Origin: Sphagnum magellanicum
Lineage: Eukaryota; Streptophyta; Sphagnopsida; Sphagnales; Sphagnaceae
DNA length: 64,000 nucleotides
NCBI GenBank assembly: GCA_021904315.1
Contig: CM038914.1
Coordinates: 22,059,065-22,123,064 of the forward strand
Direction of reading: 5' to 3'
The notes under the pieces are model-generated. The model saw only the letters and a program-made list of their open reading frames with translations, was not told the DNA's origin and did no database searches. Positions 10,691 to 20,919 of this stretch are shown here, piece after piece; positions within the stretch are counted from its first letter, which is position 1; every line of letters begins with the position of its first letter. The position numbers and the translations under genes were made by a program.

Positions 10691-12074
10691 ATGTAACATT
10701 TCATTCATTTTGAATTATTTTACAAATCACATAGAAGTGATTTGGGTCTCAAAATTAAAATATTTTATGAAAACCATGAATATTCAATTAATTCATAATT
10801 GTGCCTCTATATTGTACATGTACACCAATAATTATATAAAGTTTTTTTTAAATGTTTATTTGACAACATATTTTTAAATTTTTAATTTATTTTGTAAATT
10901 CAATTTATTGTTGTCAAATGATTAAAAATATATTTAACCCAAGTATTTTTTAATGGAAGAACATTTTATAACCTAAAACATTCAGAAGCATCAACATTAT
11001 CATAACACAATGTAATAATGAACAAAATTATTTTAAAATCATACGATGTGTGAATCCTCATTAAAACTAGTACTTTGTAATCTTTTTATTATAATTATAG
11101 TCATGCTTAGAAGCCTTACAAATCAAAATAATATCTCGTTGAACAACTCAATCATTAATATGTGCACCAATTCCATAACATATATAATGAAAAGTTGGGA
11201 TATAAATCATCATTTATTGTAACTTTTCAAGGTTCATTCACAATTAGGGTTCCAAAAAGCAATGTCTAATTTTTAAAAGACTTTCAAGTCCAACTTTGGA
11301 GATTTGTTTTATTTAAATGATAATAATTGTATAGTAATAGATAAAATGATGTCTTATTATGTTAATTAAAATAATTTAAAATATTTTGGATATTATGTAA
11401 ATGTCTTTTTGAAATCTTTAAACAAAACACATTGAAATTGTTTCAACTTCATTTTTTAGTAATAAAAAAGAAAGTATAAAATCATATCAATTGATTTCAA
11501 ACTTTTTGTATAGGAAAAAAAAATTTATTTTAAGGTACATGTTCATTGGTTGAACTTGATGGAAAAAAATCATATAAAAATTTCAAAGGCTTGAAATTTT
11601 GAACCAAATGTAAGGGGGAAAAAAAAATTATATCAATTTCATAGTTATTTGTATTCATGAAATTCAAATTTATAGCTTTAGGACATGTCATATGTGTATG
11701 AAATAATCATGCAAAACAACATGTTTAGTTGTTTGTAGAAATTCATTTTGACATTTTTTACATTTCTACTTGTAAACCAAAATATCAATGCACAATCATA
11801 TGAAAAATCACCACCACCACATGAATTATCTTATCTTGGAATATTCAATTTTTTTCATTCAAATTTGTTCCATGTAAATGTCAATTCAAAAAAGTAACCC
11901 TAAGAAAGTGTTGGAGTTTTTATTCTTTTTCTTGGAATTCAAATTGTGAATGATCCTTTCATCAAAAAAAATCTTCCAAATATCCACCATCATGCATCAA
12001 ACATGGACAAATGTTGAAAATTGTCAAATTTGTGATAGTTTTTTAAAAACATTATATATGTAACTTGCATTCAT
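10691..12074. other. AT-rich spacer, nothing recognised
   Basis: About 1.4 kb of AT-rich DNA lies between two pieces of the LRR array. I see no terminal repeats, no coding frame and no RNA gene. It is probably another old insertion whose ends can no longer be recognised. Confidence 0.5.
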
Positions 12075-12189
12075 TTTGTTCAAATATTTGAGCTTGTAAG
12101 AACTACCTACATCTATTGGCTAATTAAATGTAATTTAGGAAGTGTATTTGTGAGGGTGTTTTCGAGCTTGTAATAAGAATTAGATGTAC
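12075..12189 (+). repeat. LRR-array fragment left of element A
   Basis: About one and a half degenerate units are visible (GAACTACCTACATCTATTGG, then AAGAATTAGATGTAC), ending directly at the TGTAGCC start of the retrotransposon LTR. The matching continuation (ATCTATTGGCCAATTGAATG) begins just after the other LTR at about 19969. Confidence 0.8.
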
Positions 12190-13093
12190 TGTAGCCGGAC
12201 AATGGGTGACCGTTCCAGAAAACTCTCTGGACTGGACTTGACGTGTGAACGAGGGGACGGTTTGGCCGCCTCTGATGGAGAGTGACGGCGGATCTCTGAT
12301 TTTGTGTTGATGGTGTTTCCTTTGCATGGAATGCATGGCTCTTTGACGGCAAATTTGATGAGGGATTGCGGCGCCTCATTGATGAGCTTTGGAGGGAAAC
12401 AATCTGCAAAGGGCTAACCAAGCTTCTGGAAGAAGCCAGAAACGGCTAGACGAAGGATAAGTAGGACCTTAATTTAAACAGACGAGGAGAATAGAACAAA
12501 AAAAGAAGAAGAAAAAACAGTAAGGAAGGAGGTAGAGAATGTAGACGTTGGGAATAGAAGTGGAGAAGAGCTCCAGATGGAAGGTAGTCGATCTGTTTTT
12601 TTGTTGGTGATGCTGGGAGAGAAAGGAAGAACAGAAGCTTAGCAAGCGTTCTAGGTCGGTCTGCATTGTTTTTCTCTTCCACTGCCATCTGCAACTGACG
12701 GACGCGAGCTTCTAAATCTAGGAGTAGCAGTACAGATCAAGATAATCCCAGTAGCATGGATGCTTGTGCAGTCGGAGTATTCGGCATGAAATAAAGATCG
12801 AACAGTTGTTTTGAGGGTTCGGTTTTGTGTCTGACTTGTCATCTGGTTGTGTAGCTACATGATGAGAGATCCGGTCTGAAGGTCATGGGCCGAATCGCAC
12901 ATTGTCTCGGTAGATTTGCAGTTTCAGAGGAGTAGCTTGTGTGCTTCGGGAGAATGGTATTGTACTGCAGCAATACTAGGAGAGCAACTGAGAGTGATTG
13001 TCCCAGAAAGAATGCAGTTGTGGTGGCAAGAGGGGTCGGACGGGTACCTGTGCGAGTTCTGTGCCTTGGATTCGTTCGTGTCCCCTTTCTTTT
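12190..13093 (+). repeat. 5' LTR of element A
   Basis: It starts TGTAGCCGGACAATGGG and pairs with 19052-19966 over its whole length. It ends just before the primer-binding site; the shared sequence actually extends to 13097, so the last four bases are ambiguous. Open frames on both strands inside the LTR are matched in the other LTR and are not genes. Confidence 0.93.
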
Positions 13094-13105
13094 TGGTATT
13101 AGAGC
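13094..13105 (+). promoter_or_regulatory. primer-binding site for initiator methionine tRNA
   Basis: TGGTATTAGAGC differs by one base from the common plant retrotransposon primer-binding site TGGTATCAGAGC, complementary to the 3' end of initiator tRNA-Met. It lies immediately after the 5' LTR. The change is C to T, like most changes in this element. Confidence 0.85.
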
Positions 13106-13177
13106 TTGTCGATCATATGACTGTGGTGGGTTATAGAGTTTCTGTGTATTCTATTTAAGGATGACACACTAGGGGTC

Positions 13178-13832
13178 ATGTCTTCCTCTAGTAACGAGGA
13201 TATTCCCATAGAGTCAGCTCAGGAGATCAGGGAACATCGCATCATCAGGAGGTTTGATTTTAGTACAGTGCCGGAGGGTCCTCATCGAGGAGCAGTAATA
13301 CTGAGGGCTCTAGGATTTGGAGTAGTCAAGTTGGTCGGCATAGATCCATATCAGGCAAGGACGGGGGATATTGCAGTGGAAGTTACCCACAGTAGGTACT
13401 TCACCAGAACAAGAGTGTGGCTGAAGGTAGTCGATGGAGACAGGGGGTGGACATGCACCTTCGAACTCCAGTCCAATTTCTATTTTACTTCCTACCTTGT
13501 GTAGGGTAAGTCCCGAGTTTGCAGAACGGCAGAGTAGCATCCCCAGGGTGGGAGATGTCTGGATACCAAAGTCTGAAATCTCGCCAAATCACTTTATAAG
13601 ATTGTATGTGCCGGGCGTAGAGGATTTGTTTACGCCAGGGGATCGCCTAGTTCGAATCGAGCACAGTGGCTCGCGGTCCCGCATCATTAGCTGGGGCATA
13701 TGGAGAAATCGGACTGGGGGATGGCGGTTCCAACAATTGTCGTCAGATGAACAGAGATTTTCAACTTTCCCCTTTAATTTTGAACCCTTGTCACCTGTGC
13801 ATGAGGGCATTCAATCTGAGTTTGGTGTGTAG
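13178..13832 (+). pseudogene. additional ORF upstream of gag in element A (unknown function)
   Basis: An ATG frame opens at 13178 and runs to 13504. A second frame takes over near 13500 and continues to 13832, so one ancestral ORF of about 215 codons split by a single frameshift is likely. It lies in sense between the primer-binding site and gag. The product would be a soluble protein rich in Arg, Trp, Ser and Gly, with alternating short hydrophobic and charged stretches suggestive of beta strands. I see no zinc knuckle, protease or envelope-like membrane segment and do not recognise the family. Extra ORFs are known in some plant LTR elements but usually sit after pol. Confidence 0.55.
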
Positions 13833-13964
13833 TTCGGTCTTGGTGTTAGGATCGAGCTGCAGCAAATAGGTAGTCTATGTTTGTATATTTTCCTTTTTCT
13901 ATCTGCAGACTGTGAGTTTGTGAACATTTTGCAATTTCTCTTGTAATTTTGATGCTTTCAAAGA

Positions 13965-14830
13965 ATGTCGAGTCCACAGGGTATGGATGAACTGTTCTGG
14001 GGGCGTGAGCATGAAGACGTTACTGATTGGGCCGAAAGGCTCACAATGGCCGCGGAAGTGCGTGACCTTGACGCGGTCAAGCTTTTCAAAATTGCCAAAC
14101 TTAATCTGCGTGGCAGAGCACGGGAGTGGTTCAGGAGGCTAAATCCGGCCCCTGCTGACTAGCTCGAATTGAGAACTTTGATACTGCAGAAGTACGGCAA
14201 TGTCGACGATGATGATATCAGGGCAAAGCTAGATGCCATTCGATAGGAACCCAGAGAGCGGGTTCGGAGGTATTTCGAGCGTCTCGATCGATTCTTTCAG
14301 AAGGGAAGAACGTCAGATGCTGAACAGAAGAGAAGATTCTTGGCCAAATTGAGGCCTGAGATACGGAAACTATGTGTGGTAAGAAATTTCACTGATATAG
14401 AGAAATTGGTTGGAGCAGCTAGTGAAGTGGAAAGGGTACTAGGTGAGCTAGGAGAGACCCCCTTCGAGCCTTTCAAGGAGGAACAGGAGGAGGGAATAGC
14501 TGAAGCAACCATGGAACATCAGGTTGCCACTCTAAATGATACATTGATCAATTTTTTTAAGGGAGGTTTGCCGAATCCCATGCCATCATCTTTTTTCAAT
14601 CAGTCTAAAGAATGTCAGGTTTGCAAGGGAAGGGACCATGTGGCTGCATCATGTCCAAGGCAAAATGAACCACGGCAAAAATGTGCCAAATGTGGTATGC
14701 CGCATAGGACTGACAATTGCGGTATAAAGTGTTCTTTCTGTTCAGGACTAGGGCACTCGGAGGACAGGTGCTGGAAGAGAAATAAGGATGGGAAAGCACA
14801 TCCAGGGACGGCGAATTTCTTGGAGATACT
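13965..14830 (+). pseudogene. gag: gag of element A (two in-frame stops)
   Basis: Begins at ATG 13965. The capsid region shows the retrotransposon gag core (AREWFRRLNP around residues 51-60; YFERLDRFFQ further on). Three zinc-knuckle-like motifs follow: CQVC-H-C, CAKC-H-C and CSFC-H-C at roughly 14615-14775. A TAG at 14161-14163 and another TAG near 14245 interrupt the frame where Trp and Gln are expected, consistent with G-to-A and C-to-T change. Gag would package the element RNA; this copy cannot make a full protein. Confidence 0.85.
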
Positions 14831-15209
14831 ATTGAATGATGAGGAGGCGACGTTGCAACAGCTCAACAGGCTCTGTGGGGATGAGAATGTGTTCTCATAC
14901 ACGCGAGTGCCTAGGAGAAGGATGCCGGTTGAATTGACACCAGCAGGAGTGGTACCACAAGCTGAGATTGTTGAAGATGGAGGAGCAGTGAATCGGAAGA
15001 ACTCCATCAGGTCGAAGATCCTCACCCATTTTATAAAAGGGAAGGTTTCCTTGACTCCGATGGAGACAGTAATGATGATACCGGGAGAATTGGAGCAGCT
15101 GGAGAATTTGGTTAAAGTTGCTCGAAGAAAAAGGGATGCAGAAACAGAGGCAACGCAGGTATCGCTGGTGTCTGCATCTCCGAACCTGAGAAGGATTTGT
15201 GTCAACAAG

Positions 15210-15920
15210 ACGCACAGGATCAAAACTTTACACCTATCTGTTGAGATTAATGGCTACTTGATTGAGGGAATAGTTGACACTGGGGCGTCCATGTCCGTTA
15301 TGGCCGCTGCGGTGGTCAGAGAAATGGGGATGATGCATTTGGTCTCTGGGTCAGAAACCTACAAGACTGCGTCTGGGATGATTACGTAGGCAATGGGAAG
15401 GATTGATGAGGTGTCGGTCAAAACTAGGGGGGTGTAGTGTGCTATGACCTTTATGATCGTAGACACTGACAGCTACGATGTGCTCCTGGGGCTCGACTTC
15501 CTGATCAAGATAGGAGCGATAGTTGATGTGGAACGTGGACTGATCCAGGTAAGACATGGACCAGGGTCAGATGTAGAGGTACTACCTCTGACCGTGGTAA
15601 ATATGTTACAGGCCTCAAATTCAGAGACCTTGCCGTCAATAAAGTCGCGGAATTATGGAAAGGTCGAGGTCGTTGCAGAGCAACAACACACGGATGACAG
15701 AGTTCAGGAGCAACGAATGGCTGTACAAACATCAGATTCAAACTCTGATACATCCGAGGGCTCAGAAGATGAGTGTCAGGTGTTCAAGTCAGATTGTGTC
15801 GAGACAGAATTTAAAGACACAAAATTGGAGCAATTGATCCAGCAGGAAGGGCCTGAGCAGATTTTACAATTGACTCTGCAAGAACAGGCTGACCACATCA
15901 TGGAGGAGGAGATCTAGGAA
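15210..15920 (+). pseudogene. aspartic protease and linker region of element A
   Basis: The catalytic triplet appears as VDTGAS at about 15273-15290, followed by the VLLGLDFL strand at about 15480-15505, as in retropepsins. Two TAG stops between them (near 15386 and 15436) break the frame. The sequence after the protease is acidic and rich in Gln and Glu, a linker before reverse transcriptase. The protease would mature Gag-Pol; here it is interrupted. Confidence 0.8.
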
Positions 15921-15989
15921 TCTGACGATTATGCCGATTGGATTGAATGGGTAGCTGATGAGGAGAGAAAAAGGCAAGCTCTCTCGGGC

Positions 15990-17377
15990 TTGGCCAATCC
16001 TGAGGTACCCACGCTATTACAGATTCAACAAGTCGACGACAATGCATCATGGAAAGTTCTAGAGGGCCAAGCTGTCGGCACAAAGGAATCGAACAAGGAT
16101 TCGAGGTGGGAGGACATATGTGAAAAGCTGCGAATTGATCCAGGCCTGGATGAGCTCAAAAGACCAATGCTGTGGGGAGTGTTAGAGAAGTACCGAGACG
16201 TATTTGCCTAGAATAAGGGAGAACTTGGATGCTGCACAGTGGGTGAGCATTCCATTGACACTCAGGGATTTGTGCCCTGTAGGGCGACTCCTGGATAATT
16301 GTCCTACTGGGAGGAAGCTGAGGTTAAGCGACAAATTGACGTATTGGTAGGACTGGGCTCTATGACTAGAACGTGATGCCGTTCGGTCTCAAAAATGCAA
16401 CAAGCACCTTTACCAGAACCATGTCTCTGGTATTCAAAGAATTGGGTGACAAGTTTCTAAAAGTGTTCGTGGACGACCTCAATGTCCACAGCGAGTGTTG
16501 GGAGGACCATCTCCGGCACTTGGAGGCAGTATTCTCTAAGCTAAGGGAAGTGAACCTAAAACTCAATCCAGGGAAATGTTGTTTTGCTGCTAAGAGCGTT
16601 ACGTTCCTAGGGCACGTGGTCAGTCAAGAAGGCACTAGACCAGACCCTGGGAAGGTTACTGCTGTTGCACATTTTCCTATACCAAGGACAGTCACAAATG
16701 TCCGATCTTTTCTAAGACTGACTGGGTACTACCGAAACTATGTTCGGGGATATTCTCGGTTGGCTGTTCCTTTATTTGAACTGACAAAGAGGGATGTTTC
16801 TTTTGTGTGGGACTTGGGTTGTCAGATGGCTTTTGAAACCCTGAAAAGCGCTCTCGTAGCTGCCCCTGTTCTCACTCGACCTAACTTCACTAAGCCATTT
16901 TGTCTAGACGTAGACTGGTCACCGAAAGGAGTCGGTGCCATCATCTCTCAGGGGGACGGAAGGATGGAAAGAGTCATAGCATACGCCAACAAGGGACTGA
17001 CCTCTGCGCAAAGGAGATTCCATCCTATGGAAGGAGAATGTTATGCACTGATTTGGGGCATTATGCACTTCAGACAGTACCTCCATCGTACACATTTCAC
17101 CCTAAGGACAGATCATAAGCTGTTGGAGTGGTTAGCGACTGTCTCTGATGCAAATGGAAGGAGGGGACGCTGGATAGACCTACTGCAGGATTTCAGCTTC
17201 AAAATCCTGCATCGACCTGGAATGAAGCACACTAATGTGGACACGCTAAGCCGAAACCCAGTCGGGGAAGCGCAGGAGGATGATGATTTCTGTGAAGAAA
17301 TCCGAGACGTCAATTCCGGGCCAGGGAACTCAGTTGTCATGACAGGAGGAATATTCTCTGTCCAGTTTGGTAGGTAG
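15990..17377 (+). pseudogene. reverse transcriptase and RNase H of element A, RT internally deleted
   Basis: The pre-RT segment up to about 16365 carries stops (for example TAG at 16210-16212, where Trp is expected before NKGELG). At about 16363 the sequence jumps from the start of RT directly to the MPFGLKNA motif. The conserved block with the first catalytic Asp is missing, on the order of 90 codons. From 16373 the frame is open: FVDD (16465-16476, the YxDD equivalent), thumb, then RNase H with FCLDVDWS and a later TDHKLLEWL, to a stop at 17375-17377. With the fingers and first palm Asp gone, RT cannot be active. Confidence 0.85.
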
Positions 17378-17482
17378 TCCGAATGGCTTGGTCTAAGGAG
17401 GCAAACAGCAATGGCGAGGTAGCACCATGAATGTTGTTTTGGCATTAACCACAGGCAAAGACCAGAACCGCAACAACTATGC

Positions 17483-19009
17483 ATGCTGGAAGTACTAACG
17501 GATGAGGAAGATGACTCGTCCGATGAAGGCCCCGAAGCGACAGGAGATGATGAGATCCCGCACTCGGAATCCTCCAAGGGCAAACAGATCGTCTGTAGAG
17601 GAGGAACAAAGTACTATAACAAGGAGCAGCAGCTGGAACTGATACTTGCTGCCCAAGGACTGATGCATAATGATGCACATCAGGACAGCAATGCGAGGTC
17701 TAAGGAAGCTGGTGCTGTTGACTCGAACCAAACAGACATCTGGGAAGATACAATGTGTATGGGATGGCTCAGAGAGGGTTCTGTCTCTAACGAAGTCAGT
17801 TCTCAGGAAAAGAGGAGAGTCCGGAAACGAGCAAAACATTATTGCTGGAAGGAAGGAAAATTATACTTCAAAGGGTTGTGTGTACCCAAACCTGAAGAAC
17901 GCATGGAATTAGCGACCCAAATGCACAAGGACCTGGGGCATTTTGGGGAACAAAGGACCCTGGCAGAAATATGTCAGAGGTACTTCTGGAGCAATCGCAC
18001 TGAATGCGTGAAAAAGATGGTCAGAACTTGCCAGCAATGTCAGCTGGTAAGGAGTGAGGGAAGCATCCGCTCTGGAGACGAACGTCTAAAGAGCATCCCG
18101 ATTTGTGACCTATTTCATCGAATCGCTTTGGACACGGCTGGTCCCCTACCCGAAACAAGTGCGGGCAACAAGTATATCCTTGTGACGATCGACCACTACT
18201 CGAAGTGGTGCGAAGCCAAAGCAGTGGCTGACCACGGGGCCAAGACTGCTGCCAGGTTTTTGGAAGACGACCTGATTTGCAAGTATGGGGTTCCCAGGTT
18301 TGTTCTCACTGACAATGGGGGTGAGTGGGATGTCGAATTTGAAGCTATGTGCAGGGATTATGCCATACACCACCAGTGCACTGCACCTCAGTGGCCACAG
18401 TGCAACGGGATGGCCAAGAGGATGATAAAGACATTCAAACATGGAATTACTATTTTGGCAGCTGATCCGGCTAACACAAATTGTTGGGATGATCACCTTG
18501 CCAAAGTTTTATTTGGTTATCGATGTGGAGTGCAGGCAAGCACGAAGCTTTCTCCGTACATGATCCTCACTGGTCGATCACCCCGACTCAGGGCGGACAA
18601 TCACTTGAACACCTTGACCGATGCGATCGATGATTCCTCCAGTGTGGAAAACGCTGCTGAGCAATTCCTGGAGAAAGTCAAACTGATCGCCAGTATACAC
18701 AAGGACGTATTACTCAACGTTGGCCAAACACAGAAGAAGCAGAGGGGTACGTACGCGAATCGAACAGGCAAGCATTTGTTTGAAGGATTGGTTGCAGGGG
18801 TTTCTATGATAAAAATGAAGATTCCGAGCAAAAGAAGGGCGCTCAGTGCCAGTTGGGAAGGCCCTTACCAGTTCATAGGGCATGCTGATGGTAAAGGAGA
18901 TTTCGACTTCGAAGAAGGGTGCCGGATCTGTGTTGTCCAGGATGCTGATGGACGACGGTGGGAAAGGTCTCGCAGGGACCTACAGATTTACTATGTTCCT
19001 CCTGATTGA
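17483..19009 (+). CDS. integrase of element A, open frame but catalytic Glu replaced by Lys
   Basis: One long open frame. It has an HHCC-type zinc finger (MHKDLGHFG ... CQQCQ, about residues 142-189), then the catalytic core: first Asp in LDTAGP, second in LTDNGGEW. The third position lies in NGMAKRMIKT, where Ty3/gypsy integrases have Glu before Arg; here the codon at 18416-18418 is AAG (Lys), one G-to-A step from GAG. A C-terminal segment with WEGPYQFIGHADG ends the protein at 19009. The listed start is the upstream limit of the frame; in life this was the C-terminal part of Gag-Pol. The frame is open but probably catalytically dead. Confidence 0.85.
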   Translation: MLEVLTDEEDDSSDEGPEATGDDEIPHSESSKGKQIVCRGGTKYYNKEQQLELILAAQGLMHNDAHQDSNARSKEAGAVDSNQTDIWEDTMCMGWLREGSVSNEVSSQEKRRVRKRAKHYCWKEGKLYFKGLCVPKPEERMELATQMHKDLGHFGEQRTLAEICQRYFWSNRTECVKKMVRTCQQCQLVRSEGSIRSGDERLKSIPICDLFHRIALDTAGPLPETSAGNKYILVTIDHYSKWCEAKAVADHGAKTAARFLEDDLICKYGVPRFVLTDNGGEWDVEFEAMCRDYAIHHQCTAPQWPQCNGMAKRMIKTFKHGITILAADPANTNCWDDHLAKVLFGYRCGVQASTKLSPYMILTGRSPRLRADNHLNTLTDAIDDSSSVENAAEQFLEKVKLIASIHKDVLLNVGQTQKKQRGTYANRTGKHLFEGLVAGVSMIKMKIPSKRRALSASWEGPYQFIGHADGKGDFDFEEGCRICVVQDADGRRWERSRRDLQIYYVPPD

Positions 19010-19031
19010 AGCTGAGGGACTCAACTTTTCC

Positions 19032-19044
19032 AAAAGGGGAGAGG
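19032..19044 (+). promoter_or_regulatory. polypurine tract of element A
   Basis: AAAAGGGGAGAGG lies just upstream of the 3' LTR, the normal place for second-strand priming. A few extra bases (TTACATA) separate it from the TGTAGCC that matches the 5' LTR start. Confidence 0.8.
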
Positions 19045-19051
19045 TTACATA

Positions 19052-19966
19052 TGTAGCCGGACAATGGGTGACCGTTCCAGAAAACTCTCTGGACTGGATT
19101 TGACGTGTGAACGAGGGGACGGTTTGGCCGCCTCTGATGGAGAGTGACGGCGGATCTCTGATTTTGTGTTGATGGTGTTTCCTTTGCATGGAATGCATGG
19201 CTCTTTGATGGCGAATTTGATGAGGGATTGCGGCACCTCATTGATGAGCTTTGGAGGGAAACAATCTGCTAAGGGCTAACCAAGCTTCTGGAAGAAGCCA
19301 GAAACGGCTAGACGAAGGATAAGTAGGACCTTAATTTAAACAGACAAGGAGAATAGAACAAAAGAAGAAGAAGAAGAAGAAACAGTAAGGAAGGAGGTAG
19401 AGAATGTAGACGTTGGGAATAAAAGTGGAGAAGAGCTCCAAATGGAAGGTAGTCGATCTGTTTTTTTGTTGGTGATGTTGGGAGAGAAAGGAAGAACAGA
19501 AGCTTAGCAAGCGTTCTAGGTCGGTCTGCATTGTTTTTCTCTTCCGCTACGATCTGCAACTGACGGACGCGAGCTTCTGAATCTAGGAGTAGCAGTACAT
19601 ATCAAGATAATCCCAGTAGCATGGATGCTTGTGTAGTCGGAGTATTCGGCATGAAATAAAAATCGAACAATTGTTTTGAGGGTTCGGTTTTGTGTCTGAC
19701 TTATCATCTGGTTGTGTAGCTACATGATGAGAGATCCGGTCTGAGGGTCATGGGCCGAATCGCACATTGTCTCGGTAGATTTGCAGTTTCAGAGGAGTAG
19801 CTTGTGTGCTTCGGGAGAGTGGTATTGTACTGCAGCAATACTAGGAGAGCAGCTGAGAGTGATTGTCCCAGAAAGAATGCAGTTGTGGTGGCAAGAGGGG
19901 TCGGACGGGTACCTGTGCGAGTTCTGTGCTTTGGATTCGTTCGTGTCCCCCTTCTTTTTGGTTACA
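19052..19966 (+). repeat. 3' LTR of element A
   Basis: Matches 12190-13093 with scattered substitutions and one small difference in an AAG/A-rich tract. The right end reads TTTTTGGTTACA. TGTA at the start and TACA at the end form the usual short inverted ends. The last matched bases are 19959-19962. Confidence 0.93.
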
Positions 19967-20278
19967 ATACATCTATTGGCCAATTGAATGCACTACAAGA
20001 ATTTCATTTGTGAGGGTGTTTGAACTTGCAAAAATTAAATGTATGTTTATTGGCCAATTTAATGCACTCCAAAAGTTTCATTTATGGGTGTGTTTGAGCA
20101 TGCAAAAATTAGATGTACATCTATTGATTAATTGAATGCACTCTAAAAGTTTCATCTGTGGGGTCTTTGAGCTTACAAAAATTAAATGTGCATCTAAATT
20201 GACCAATTGAATGCATTCTAGAAATTCATTTGTGGGGTGTTCGAATTTGCAAAAATTAATCGTACATCTATTAGGTCA
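19967..20278 (+). repeat. LRR-array fragment between elements A and B
   Basis: Four diverged units, with CATCTATTGGCCAATTG, ATGCACT and TTCATTTGTGGGGTG words at about 72-80 bp spacing. Stops and indels occur in all frames. It ends at the TGGACAT start of the element B LTR. Confidence 0.8.
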
Positions 20279-20891
20279 TGGACATAAAAATAACCAAGAC
20301 AACAAGATTTCTCAAGGACATGAACAAAGGCCGCCCTAATTTCAAATTCCAAATCATGAAACATGAACATGACATGTGCAAGACAAGATTTCAACAAAAC
20401 TTTATTGTAAGAACAAGAAAAAATAAAAAAGGTTGTGACAAAAAAATGTACCCAAAACTAATATTGAATAGGCTAAAGGTAATAAGGAATTTTACCTCTA
20501 TTTATACCCATTGGGCACTGAATTCAAGGAAGTTTTTAAAGAAACTTCCAACCTACATATGGCCCATGTTCACTTATGTGCATTTATGAACACCCATGTG
20601 TGACCCATGTTCACTCATGTGTGAACTATGAATGAATTAAGATTCAACTAAAAATGAATTGAAAGGTAATTTAGCATTAATTCAAAACGAACTGAAAGTA
20701 AACTAAGAGTTAACTAAAAGTGAATTAAAATTTAATTAATAATGAATTAAAAGTTAATTGGAAAAAACCAAATCTTAATTATAAATTAATTGAAAATGAA
20801 CAGAAACTAAATTAAAAGTTAAATACAAGTTCATTACAAGTCTGGATGAACATAGATATGAATGAACTCCATGGCGTTGGCATCTGTGACA
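20279..20891 (-). repeat. 3' LTR of element B (613 bp)
   Basis: On the minus strand it begins TGTCACAGATGCCAACGCC and ends in TCCA. It matches 25325-25486 plus about 29875-30405. The region 20630-20830 is itself a string of short degenerate units (GAACTAAAAGT, GAATTAAAAGT). Divergence from the other copy is much higher than between the LTRs of element A, so B is older. Confidence 0.85.
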
Positions 20892-20905
20892 TCACCTCCC
20901 CTTTT
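20892..20905 (-). promoter_or_regulatory. polypurine tract of element B
   Basis: On the minus strand AAAAGGGGAGGTGA directly abuts the LTR start TGTCACAG, which fixes the inner boundary of the 3' LTR. Confidence 0.8.
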
Positions 20906-20919
20906 AATGATAAGTTCCA

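Larger units (their letters stand above)
12190..19966 (+). mobile_element. Ty3/gypsy LTR retrotransposon A, nearly complete but defective
   Basis: LTRs of about 905-915 bp flank an interior with primer-binding site, extra 5' ORF, gag with zinc knuckles, aspartic protease, reverse transcriptase, RNase H and integrase, in the Ty3/gypsy order. The two LTRs differ at roughly 25-30 sites by eye (about 3%), mostly transitions, so the insertion is fairly young. Several stops in gag and pol and a deletion in RT make it non-autonomous. It is much richer in GC than its surroundings. It sits inside an LRR unit: ATGTAC lies on its left and ATACATCTATTGG on its right. The short target duplication is ambiguous (GTAC against ATAC). 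Confidence 0.92.

Noticed and set aside
12190..13093. Open frames of 60-100 codons on both strands within the element A LTRs
   Set aside because: The same frames occur in both LTRs, overlap regulatory sequence, and show no protein motif.
14605..15223. Long minus-strand frames opposite gag and protease of element A
   Set aside because: They are shadows of the sense coding sequence, which has zinc knuckles and the DTGAS motif.
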